From NCBI GenBank assembly GCA_003456095.1, contig DMPF01000129.1, forward strand, positions 1 to 5,092: a stretch of 5,092 nt of DNA, written 5' to 3'. A program made the translations under genes and the position numbers. The notes beneath the pieces were generated by a model. That model saw only the letters and a program-made list of their open reading frames with translations. It did no database searches and had not been told where the DNA came from. The stretch is from Bacillota bacterium (lineage in GTDB: Bacteria > Bacillota > Dethiobacteria > DTU022 > UBA8154). Below are positions 1 through 5,092 of this stretch, one piece after another. Numbering within the stretch: position 1 is the first letter of the stretch; each line of letters opens with the position of its first letter.

Positions 1-531
1 TTGTTGTTTTCTCCTCTCCATGTTTGTGCCGCTGCCGCGCACAGCCATCTCCAGCGAACTCAGGCTACCCCGGTTAATGCGCCGGTAAAGACGGCGAGCC
101 TGCCAATCCGGCAGGTACCAGTTTTCATCAATAATGTTGCTGATATCATCCCGTGGGGTTCTGGCTATGTTGGAAGTTAAAAGCGGCACAAACCCTTTTC
201 CCGGAATTTGTCCCCCCAACTCCACCCGGTAACAACGGTCTGGAACCCCGACTTCAATATACCAATTATCCGCTTCACGGTTTATCGGTATGTGAAAACA
301 GCTCTCCTCTTTCTCCATGGTTGTATTATAACGTTTTACCCGCAACGCCAAGCTGAGGTGCTCCCAGGGGCGTTGACCCTCTTTTTCCAATTGCTGCCGG
401 GTAGCCGGCGTAACATCCCAGTAAGCAAAAAGCCAGTACGGATCCCGCGTGAGCAAAACCAGCCGGTCTTCCCCATAAGATGATGGCAATTTTTCTGCGG
501 TGGTCAGTCCTTCAATGGCACCTGAACGCAC
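1..531 (-). CDS. DUF4912 domain protein, N-terminal part, runs off the left edge
   Basis: Read on the minus strand, 177 codons stay open from a GTG at 531 to the window edge with no stop, so the gene is partial at its C-terminus. The family signature lies at residues 19-41: YGEDRLVLLTRDPYWLF followed by AYWDVT, the usual start of a DUF4912 domain. A second conserved block follows near residues 82-98 (NWYIEV, then PDRCYRVELG), then GFVPLLTSN near 106-114. No signal peptide or membrane segment is visible. The molecular function of DUF4912 is not known. From family knowledge, such genes often sit beside GT5 glycogen synthase and GH57 genes in Clostridia, as here, which suggests a link to alpha-glucan metabolism; that link is inference. 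It is transcribed away from the synthase gene. The start was chosen because a strong Shine-Dalgarno sequence lies seven bases upstream. Confidence 0.87.
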   Translation of the reverse strand, partial: MRSGAIEGLTTAEKLPSSYGEDRLVLLTRDPYWLFAYWDVTPATRQQLEKEGQRPWEHLSLALRVKRYNTTMEKEESCFHIPINREADNWYIEVGVPDRCYRVELGGQIPGKGFVPLLTSNIARTPRDDISNIIDENWYLPDWQARRLYRRINRGSLSSLEMAVRGSGTNMERRKQQ

Positions 532-538
532 GTTAATA

Positions 539-546
539 ATCACCTC
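539..546 (-). promoter_or_regulatory. Ribosome binding site deciding the GTG start of the DUF4912 gene
   Basis: On the minus strand the sequence GAGGTGAT matches eight bases of the Shine-Dalgarno consensus and ends seven bases before the GTG at 531-529. Another in-frame GTG at 543-541 lies inside this site and is therefore unlikely to be the start. Confidence 0.75.
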
Positions 547-678
547 TTTCTCTTTTGTCTGCAGCTATTATAACCTTAAAGTGGAATAATTATAGCCCCA
601 GTGTATTATAGTATAAAAAAACCCGGTGGGGGAAGATATTTTTGTTTTTAGGGCGAACATCTATATTTTGTGATTTAT

Positions 679-684
679 GGGAGG
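679..684 (+). promoter_or_regulatory. Ribosome binding site deciding the start of the glycogen synthase gene
   Basis: GGGAGG ends seven bases before the ATG at 692. The in-frame ATG at 677 overlaps this site and so is not a plausible start. The ATG at 688 is in a different frame. Confidence 0.7.
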
Positions 685-691
685 CATATGC

Positions 692-1852
692 ATGCTTATC
701 AGTATGGCTACATTTGAGCACCTGCCAGTACGTATAGGAGGCCTGGCCGAAGCCGTAACTTCTCTGGGCGAGGCCCTGCTCAAGTATGCGGAGGTGATGG
801 TTTTGATGCCTGCCCATGGCCTGCTGCAGAACGGGGAAAATGGTGAGTTTACTCACAAACCGCAGAAATACTGTGATTTCCGCATCTATGTTGGCGACAG
901 GATTTTTCCTGTTTCGGTTTATACTACAGAGCGAAAAGGGGTACGCATTTTCCTTTTCAGCAACGAGATTTTGGACCATCCCAATGTCTATCATCCGCGG
1001 GAGATATTCATACAAAAGATTGTCCATTTTACCAAGGCTGTGCCTGGGTTGCTTAATGTTTTACTTAAGATGGAGACGACCAAGCCGGATGTTATCCATA
1101 TTAACGACTGGTATTGCGTATTTGCCGGCACCTTGGTAAAAAAATATTTCAAGATCCCCTTTGTCTATATAATTCACCGCCTTTGCCATGAACGCATCTC
1201 AGTACATGATTTGAATGAGGTTAATTTAAGTGAGATGATCGATCCCTACTTTTTGGAAGGAGACTTGTTTAATATCGAGAAGTTCGGTGCCCATCGCTGT
1301 GACCACCTTACCACCGTCAGCTACAGCTACCTTAACGAACAGTGGCGGACTTTCTTCAGCAATTATGAAGGGAAGACCACCTATGTGTGGAATGGAACGG
1401 ATCATTCTTTCTGGAATTCGGCAGAGCTGGGCTATGCCAATTTACCCCGGCACGAACGCAGAGCGCAAGTACTGCAGGACAATGGTTTGCCGGACGGTGT
1501 CATGTTCTTCAATGTGGGGCGGCTTGATGTGGAGCAAAAGGGTATTGACATACTTTTAGAGGCGTTTGAAATGATTATGCGGGATGCGGTCCCCGGTGCG
1601 GAAAAGGTAAAGGGTGACATCAGGCTAATCCTGCTCGGTTCCGGGGATCAACACCTGGAAAATGAAGCGCGCCGCCTGGAGGAACGCTATCTGCGAAATA
1701 TGAAGGCGATCATCAAATACCTGGGGAGAGAGACAACCAGGGAATTTTACGGCGCGGCTGATTTTTGCATCATACCCTCCAATGCGGCACATTTTTTAAG
1801 AAACGAAGCAATGATCGCGGGGAGAAGCAGAAGTGGCCCACAACATCCTTAA
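692..1852 (+). CDS. glgA: Glycogen/starch synthase (GT5), C-terminally truncated
   Basis: The 386-residue product matches a GT5 glycogen synthase, which adds glucose from a nucleotide sugar to the non-reducing end of alpha-1,4-glucan in the cytoplasm. Visible landmarks are RIGGL at residues 14-18 (the K-x-G-G-L nucleotide-sugar loop, with R for K), HINDW at 136-140, NGTDHSFW, GRLDVEQKG with Arg277 and Lys283 (the conserved Arg/Lys pair that binds the sugar nucleotide phosphates), GSGD at 316-319, and YGAADFCIIPSN ending at 364. In relatives the PSN motif is followed by an E-x7-E segment (EPFG, then EAM) and roughly 100 more residues, giving about 480-500 in total. Here only 22 residues follow. 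The first Glu and the GG-containing loop are absent, although EAMIAG at 372-377 faintly recalls the second part. A simple frameshift does not explain this, because the other two frames show no GT5 tail. It was probably inactivated by a deletion, or it is misassembled. It overlaps the next gene by 20 bases, suggesting cotranscription. The gene name refers to the family. Confidence 0.82.
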   Translation: MLISMATFEHLPVRIGGLAEAVTSLGEALLKYAEVMVLMPAHGLLQNGENGEFTHKPQKYCDFRIYVGDRIFPVSVYTTERKGVRIFLFSNEILDHPNVYHPREIFIQKIVHFTKAVPGLLNVLLKMETTKPDVIHINDWYCVFAGTLVKKYFKIPFVYIIHRLCHERISVHDLNEVNLSEMIDPYFLEGDLFNIEKFGAHRCDHLTTVSYSYLNEQWRTFFSNYEGKTTYVWNGTDHSFWNSAELGYANLPRHERRAQVLQDNGLPDGVMFFNVGRLDVEQKGIDILLEAFEMIMRDAVPGAEKVKGDIRLILLGSGDQHLENEARRLEERYLRNMKAIIKYLGRETTREFYGAADFCIIPSNAAHFLRNEAMIAGRSRSGPQHP

Positions 1853-3551
1853 TATTGCCTTTGTCTGGAATCAACACCAACCATACTACCATGATGAGCA
1901 GCGCGGCCTGTTCATTATGCCCTGGGTCAGGCTGCATGCTGCCAAGGATTACTACCGCATGGCTGCTTTGCTGGAACAACATCCGGAGATTAAGGCAACA
2001 TTCAGCCTCAGCCCTTCCCTTTTGGATCAACTGGAGAGCTACGTTAGGGGTCAGACTCCCGATCTATATCTTAACGTGATGAAAAGTGCCCGGGAACTGG
2101 ATGAAAGGGAGCAGTCATTTTTACTGCGCCATTATTTTGAGATCCAGCACGAAAGGGTTATTTCCAAATACCCATTCTATTGGCAATTACCGGAGAGACG
2201 TGGTTTTGCAGAACCACATGCCCAAGAATTGGAAAGGGCCCGCCAGCGCTATACCGTGCAGGATTACCTTGATCTGCAGGTATGGTTCAACCTGGTCTGG
2301 ATTGACCCAGAAATCCGCCGCCAGGATCCATTTTTACGGAGGCTTGTGCGGAAAGGCCGCAACTTTAGCGAAATGGAAAAAGAAGAAGTGGTTAAATATC
2401 ATTTTTCCCTCATGGAAGACGTTGTTCCCGTCCACCGTCGCTTACAAAAAAAAGGGCAGATAGAAATTATCACTACCGCTTATTACCATCCCATTCTCCC
2501 CCTACTGATTGTCAACTACACCGCCCTGCGCGCTACCCCCGGCCTGCCTCTGCCGCAACGGTTTACCTTTCCCGAAGATGCCCGCATTCAGGTGGAGATG
2601 GCGGTAGAGCAGTATCGCCGCCACTTTAACGAAGAGCCTACGGGTTTTGGCCGCCGGAAATGGCTGTTAGTCCAGAGACGATTCCCCTGCTGGGCGATCT
2701 CGGTTTCCGCTGGACGATTACAGACGAGAAGATCCTGGCCCGCTCACTTGACGTGGAGATCTACCGCGACGGTTACGGCCATGTGCTTAACCCTGAAGTC
2801 CTCTACCAGCCTTATATGGTTTGCGGGGAGGGAGCGGAATTATCTTTTTGTTTTTCGCGACCATCATCTTTCCGACAGGATTGGCTTCGTCTACCAGCAT
2901 ATGGGGGCCGATGATGCTGCCGCTGATTTAGTGCACCGCCTGCAAGTGATCCGAGAGAAACTGGAAGGATGCCGGGGCAGCTATCTGGTAACGATCGCGC
3001 TTGACGGAGAAAACGCCTGGGAGTGGTATGCAGGGGAGAAAAACGACTTTCTGCACGCCCTCTACCGCAGTATTGCCGACGCCCCCTATCTGCAAACAGT
3101 TACGGTGAGTGAGTATCTGGCAGAAAATCCGCCCAAACGGAGAATTACTCATCTTACCAGCGGATCCTGGATGGATCACAATTTGGCGCGCTGGATTGGC
3201 ACGGAGCAAAAGAACAGATTGTGGAATTGCCTGCTGGAGACCCGCTGGGCGGTAAAGGCCTGGGCTGACCGCAATCCTGAAACGCATAAGCTGAAGAAGG
3301 CGCTCGGCAGCATTTACAAAGCAGAGGGCAGCGATTTTACCTGGTGGGTGGATAGCATGCCCTACCACCTGGCGGCGCCCCTTGAGGTTCCATTCCGTCA
3401 GCACCTATTCAATGCCTACTTGGCCATGGACTCAAAACCCCCTCCATTTTTGTGCGAACCTCTGATTAAGGCGCCGCCGGGTGAGGCATGGCACAAAGAA
3501 TCTGTTGCGGATATTCCAGTCTGCATGGTCCCGGCCTGGAAAGATATGTAA
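1833..3551 (+). CDS. GH57 alpha-amylase-type glycoside hydrolase with two compensating frameshifts
   Basis: The 572-residue product belongs to GH57, retaining enzymes that hydrolyse or transfer alpha-1,4-glucans. The start is GTG at 1833, preceded by GGGGAGAAG at 1819-1827. It begins, as relatives do, with LNIAFVWNQHQPYY, placing conserved region 1 (HQP) at residues 15-17. Region 2, GQIEIITTAYYHP, is at 208-220. Region 4, FRDHHLSDRIGF, starts at 341. Region 5, LDGENAWEWY, is at 390-399. The C-terminal GSDFTWW block is also family-like. Region 3, which carries the nucleophile Glu, is missing from this reading: after PTGF at about residue 272 the frame gives unrelated sequence until about 339. 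The expected sequence (FWPPEMAVSPET, then TDEKILARSL and LYQPYMV) is intact one frame away, between T runs at 2645-2648 and 2845-2849. As written, the protein should be catalytically dead; if both indels are errors, it is a normal enzyme. Without a stable region 3, substrate and product specificity cannot be told. It likely forms an operon with the upstream synthase. Confidence 0.85.
   Translation: MAHNILNIAFVWNQHQPYYHDEQRGLFIMPWVRLHAAKDYYRMAALLEQHPEIKATFSLSPSLLDQLESYVRGQTPDLYLNVMKSARELDEREQSFLLRHYFEIQHERVISKYPFYWQLPERRGFAEPHAQELERARQRYTVQDYLDLQVWFNLVWIDPEIRRQDPFLRRLVRKGRNFSEMEKEEVVKYHFSLMEDVVPVHRRLQKKGQIEIITTAYYHPILPLLIVNYTALRATPGLPLPQRFTFPEDARIQVEMAVEQYRRHFNEEPTGFGRRKWLLVQRRFPCWAISVSAGRLQTRRSWPAHLTWRSTATVTAMCLTLKSSTSLIWFAGRERNYLFVFRDHHLSDRIGFVYQHMGADDAAADLVHRLQVIREKLEGCRGSYLVTIALDGENAWEWYAGEKNDFLHALYRSIADAPYLQTVTVSEYLAENPPKRRITHLTSGSWMDHNLARWIGTEQKNRLWNCLLETRWAVKAWADRNPETHKLKKALGSIYKAEGSDFTWWVDSMPYHLAAPLEVPFRQHLFNAYLAMDSKPPPFLCEPLIKAPPGEAWHKESVADIPVCMVPAWKDM
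2645..2849 (+). other. Out-of-frame segment of the GH57 gene, bounded by two one-base indels
   Basis: At 2645-2648 four T occur where five would keep the family reading (GGT TTT TGG CCG CCG GAA gives GFWPPE). At 2845-2849 five T occur where four would restore it (TCT TTT GTT TTT CGC gives SFVFR). Between them, the frame with codons starting at 2648 encodes recognisable GH57 sequence including the WPPE nucleophile motif (Glu codon at 2657-2659). The main frame encodes arginine-, serine- and tryptophan-rich sequence with no family resemblance. The two changes cancel, so the rest of the gene stays in frame and has no premature stop. Confidence 0.85.
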
Positions 3552-3633
3552 CAGATGATCGAACCTGGAGGCCCCTCAAAAGTAACTCTGCACCCCCTTT
3601 TCAAGCCTGACCAATTACGGTAGAATAAACCGT

Positions 3634-3642
3634 GGGGAGGGG
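3634..3642 (+). promoter_or_regulatory. Ribosome binding site deciding the holA start
   Basis: GGGGAGGGG ends four bases before the ATG at 3647, or seven bases if the GGGGAG core is taken. The in-frame GTG at 3632 lies just before this site and has no site of its own. Confidence 0.65.
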
Positions 3643-3646
3643 AAAT

Positions 3647-4711
3647 ATGGATTATCGCCAGGCCAGGCTGGAACTGAAAAAAGGCAAACTGCATTCCCTG
3701 TACCTATTCTCTGGCAGCGAGGAGATCCTCAAAGAAGAACTGCTTGCGGAGATGATCGAGCTGCTGCGCCGGCGGGAGCTAGAGCCTGAACTAGTGCGGT
3801 TGGACGGCAAAAAGGTGGAGTGGCCGGAGCTGCGCCGGGAATTGGAACAGTTGACCATCTTCTCCCGGGGTCGTGTGCTGCTGGTAAAAGATGCTCCCTA
3901 TTTTCATATCGCAGGGGACGGCAGGGCCAAAGGGGCGGCAAAAAAAGAAATATTGCCATCCAAAGGAAGCTCTCCGGGGAACTTTCCGGAAGAAGAGGAG
4001 ATTGCCGCCATTCTCGCCGATCACACGAGTAATACGCTTCTTGTTTTTTCCGTACCGGAGGTGGACAGGCGTAGGAAACTAACCAAGTACTTGGAGAAAA
4101 TGGGGATTCTGATCGATTTTCCCGCCCTTCAAGGAGCCATGCTGGTCCGCTGGATCCGTGAGGAACTGAGTCGGGAAGAAAAAGAGATAGATGAAGACGC
4201 TCTGCGCATGCTGTTGCAGCGAAGCGGCGAAAACCTTGCTCTGCTTAAAAAGGAACTGGAGAAACTGATTCTCTACTTGGGTGCGAAAAAAAGGATTGAT
4301 TATTCTACTGTGGAAAAAATAGTTCCGGAAAATGCAGAAAGCAGTATTTTCTTGCTTGTAGACGAGCTGGGGCGAAAAAAAGGTGTTAGCGCAATTAACC
4401 ATCTTATGAAGATGCGCCGGCAGAATGAGCCTCCTTTGCGCATACTGGCGATGATCGCCCGCCATTTCCGCCTGCTCTACCATGCCGGCCTGCTGCTGCA
4501 GCAGGGAGTGCCCGCCGCGAAACTGTCTGCCTCCTTGCAGGTGCCGCCGTTTGTGACTTATAAACTCCTGGAACAGTTACCGAACTTTCCAGGCAATTCT
4601 CTTCCCCGCATCATTGCCCTGTTTAAGGAAATAGACCTCCAGATTAAAACGGGCCGCCTTCAGGGAGAGGAAGCACTGGAGCAGCTGGTCTATAAACTGT
4701 CCTATATGTAA
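3647..4711 (+). CDS. holA: DNA polymerase III delta subunit
   Basis: The 354-residue product matches the HolA family, the subunit of the clamp loader that opens the beta sliding clamp during DNA replication. It begins with the typical LHSLYLFSGSEEILKEE (residues 14-30), the degenerate nucleotide-binding start of the delta ATPase-like domain. This is followed by LVRLDGKKVEW, LTIFSRGRVLLVKDAPYF, the TLLVFSVPEVDRRRKLTKYL segment (after 127) and the helical middle domain (LLQRSGENLALLKKELEKL). The C-terminal domain is also typical: ESSIFLLVDELGRKKG, then PPLRILAMIARHFRLLY and a final EALEQLVYKLS. Length is normal for the family (about 330-350). Residues roughly 89-118 are a charged, Gly/Lys/Pro/Glu-rich stretch that looks like a variable loop. 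The gene follows the GH57 gene after 95 bases and is not functionally related to it; it is probably expressed separately at a low constant level. The frame is intact throughout. Confidence 0.95.
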   Translation: MDYRQARLELKKGKLHSLYLFSGSEEILKEELLAEMIELLRRRELEPELVRLDGKKVEWPELRRELEQLTIFSRGRVLLVKDAPYFHIAGDGRAKGAAKKEILPSKGSSPGNFPEEEEIAAILADHTSNTLLVFSVPEVDRRRKLTKYLEKMGILIDFPALQGAMLVRWIREELSREEKEIDEDALRMLLQRSGENLALLKKELEKLILYLGAKKRIDYSTVEKIVPENAESSIFLLVDELGRKKGVSAINHLMKMRRQNEPPLRILAMIARHFRLLYHAGLLLQQGVPAAKLSASLQVPPFVTYKLLEQLPNFPGNSLPRIIALFKEIDLQIKTGRLQGEEALEQLVYKLSYM

Positions 4712-4737
4712 ACGAAAAATAATTTCCCTGCCAAGGG

Positions 4738-4767
4738 TTGACAGGAGTTTTGATCCCGTTATAGAAT
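4738..4767 (+). promoter_or_regulatory. Sigma-A-type promoter for feoA
   Basis: A perfect -35 hexamer, TTGACA, lies at 4738-4743. The -10 is either TAGAAT at 4762-4767 (18-base spacer) or the overlapping TATAGA at 4760-4765 (16-base spacer). Transcription would start near 4772-4775, leaving a leader of about 50 bases before feoA. It lies in the gap after holA, so feoA appears to be an independent unit. Confidence 0.65.
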
Positions 4768-4771
4768 GAAA

Positions 4772-4788
4772 ATGAGAGCAGCTCTCAT
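4772..4788 (+). promoter_or_regulatory. Palindromic operator, probably for a Fur-type or other metal-responsive repressor
   Basis: ATGAGAGCAGCTCTCAT is a perfect inverted repeat with 8-base arms around a single central A. Its core, TGAGAGC-A-GCTCTCA, has the 7-1-7 geometry of Fur-family boxes and shares the TGA and TCA ends with the consensus TGATAATNATTATCA, but has a GC-rich centre. It begins about four bases after the predicted -10 and covers the likely transcription start, a position suited to repression. It has no following T run, so it is not a terminator. Assignment to Fur rather than a DtxR-type regulator is inference. Confidence 0.55.
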
Positions 4789-4825
4789 AAGGCCATAAGC
4801 CGATCGGCAAAGGGGGCGATTAAAG

Positions 4826-5044
4826 ATGACCCTTGAACAGGCGAAGACCGGTGATAAATTAATCATCAAAAAAATCAGCGACTTAAAAATGCGTGTTAAG
4901 GCTATTCGCTTTGGCGTAATGGAAGGGGTAGAGGTAACCTGTACGGAAAAGCTGCCCTACGGGCCAGTGGTAATCCGGCGGGGACGTCAGGAATTGGCTG
5001 TGGGCCGGGGGTTGGCTCAGCGTATCAAGGTGGAGCCGGCCTAG
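4826..5044 (+). CDS. feoA: Ferrous iron transport protein A (FeoA)
   Basis: The 72-residue product is a complete FeoA, a small cytoplasmic SH3-like protein that works with the FeoB GTPase permease in ferrous iron uptake. The family pattern is clear: TLEQAKTGDKLIIKKI at the N-terminus, LKMRVKAIRFGVMEGVEV (in place of the usual L-x-x-x-G-x-x-x-G-x), then a central PYGPVVIRRGRQELAVGRGLAQRIKV, corresponding to the conserved P-x-G-x-P-x-x-x-x-x-x-G and A-x-x-I block. The start ATG has AGGGGG at 4811-4815 about ten bases upstream. The usual partner feoB is not inside the window, but only 48 bases remain downstream, so it may lie just beyond. The promoter and palindrome upstream suggest iron- or metal-dependent control. 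Confidence 0.92.
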   Translation: MTLEQAKTGDKLIIKKISDLKMRVKAIRFGVMEGVEVTCTEKLPYGPVVIRRGRQELAVGRGLAQRIKVEPA

Positions 5045-5048
5045 GGCC

Positions 5049-5092
5049 ATGCGGAAAGAAGGAATTTCCCCTAAAATAACTCCGTATAAAAA
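5049..5092 (+). CDS. Possible start of a following gene, cut by the right edge
   Basis: An ATG at 5049 opens a frame of 14 codons (MRKEGISPKITPYK) to the window end without a stop. It begins four bases after the feoA stop. It does not look like the usual FeoB N-terminus with its GNPNxGKS loop, and its ribosome binding site is poor. Alternatively GAAGGAA at 5057-5063 could serve a start beyond the window. The stretch is too short to identify. Confidence 0.2.
   Translation, partial: MRKEGISPKITPYK

Larger units (their letters stand above)
532..691. promoter_or_regulatory. Divergent intergenic region between DUF4912 and the glycogen synthase gene
   Basis: This AT-rich 160-base gap must hold the promoters for both diverging genes. 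On the minus strand there are three exact TATAAT hexamers, at 610-605, 594-589 and 572-567. Any of them could be a -10 element for the DUF4912 gene, but none has a good -35 hexamer 16-18 bases upstream. On the plus strand TATATT at 662-667 is a possible -10 but would leave an unusually short leader. The role is inferred from gene orientation and base composition; no individual promoter can be fixed. Confidence 0.4.

Noticed and set aside
153..483. Plus-strand open frames at 153-356 and 208-483
   Set aside because: They lie opposite the DUF4912 coding frame, show no family resemblance and have no ribosome binding site.
612..630. Minus-strand CCC-ACC-GGG followed by seven T, resembling a terminator
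   Set aside because: The three-base stem is too weak, and it lies upstream of the DUF4912 gene rather than after any minus-strand gene.
2645..2849. Programmed ribosomal frameshifting or transcriptional slippage at the two T runs of the GH57 gene
   Set aside because: Runs of four and five T are too short for typical slippage, there is no obvious stimulatory element, and two exactly opposite events would both be needed. Plain indels are simpler.
2660..2914. Separate small gene at 2660-2914 encoding 84 residues
   Set aside because: Its first 60 or so residues are the missing middle of the GH57 protein, so it is a frameshift fragment and not an independent gene; its ATG is an internal methionine.
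3561..3580. Possible terminator after the GH57 gene (GAGG-CC-CCTC)
   Set aside because: The stem is only four bases with a two-base loop and there is no T run.
3598..3626. Promoter for holA with TTTTCA at 3598-3603 and TAGAAT at 3621-3626, 17 bases apart
   Set aside because: The -35 matches only four of six bases, and the transcript would start almost at the ribosome binding site, so it is not convincing.
4724..4747. Hairpin after holA (CCCT-GCCA-AGGG) as a terminator
   Set aside because: The stem is four bases, no T tract follows, and it overlaps the feoA -35 element.

Overview
This is an ordinary-looking bacterial chromosomal segment of about 5.1 kb, probably from a member of the Bacillota (Clostridia-like). 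The grounds are strong purine-rich Shine-Dalgarno sites before every gene, GTG as well as ATG starts, a DUF4912 gene beside GT5 and GH57 glycogen genes, and a short Firmicutes-type HolA and FeoA. Genus cannot be fixed from the sequence.

Layout. (1) Positions 1-531, minus strand: the N-terminal 177 codons of a DUF4912 protein that leaves the window on the left. (2) 532-691: an AT-rich divergent intergenic region. (3) 692-1852, plus: a GT5 glycogen/starch synthase-like gene that stops early and lacks its C-terminal part. (4) 1833-3551, plus: a GH57 alpha-amylase-type gene overlapping the end of the synthase by 20 bases. (5) 3647-4711, plus: holA, the DNA polymerase III delta subunit. (6) 4826-5044, plus: feoA, preceded by a sigma-A-like promoter and a perfect 17-base palindrome that looks like a metal-repressor operator. 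The last 48 bases hold no gene that can be called with confidence.

The first three genes form an alpha-glucan (glycogen) module: synthesis by the GT5 enzyme, trimming or transfer by the GH57 enzyme, and a DUF4912 protein of unknown role. holA (replication clamp loader) and feoA (ferrous iron uptake) are separate functions that happen to follow on the same strand.

The most notable observation is damage confined to the two glycogen genes. The GH57 gene carries two compensating one-base frameshifts, each at a short T run (2645-2648 and 2845-2849). The roughly 67 codons between them are read in the wrong frame, which removes the catalytic nucleophile motif. The GT5 gene loses its C-terminal region just after the PSN motif. 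Either the pathway is decaying or the assembly has errors here. I see no wholly new system in this window.
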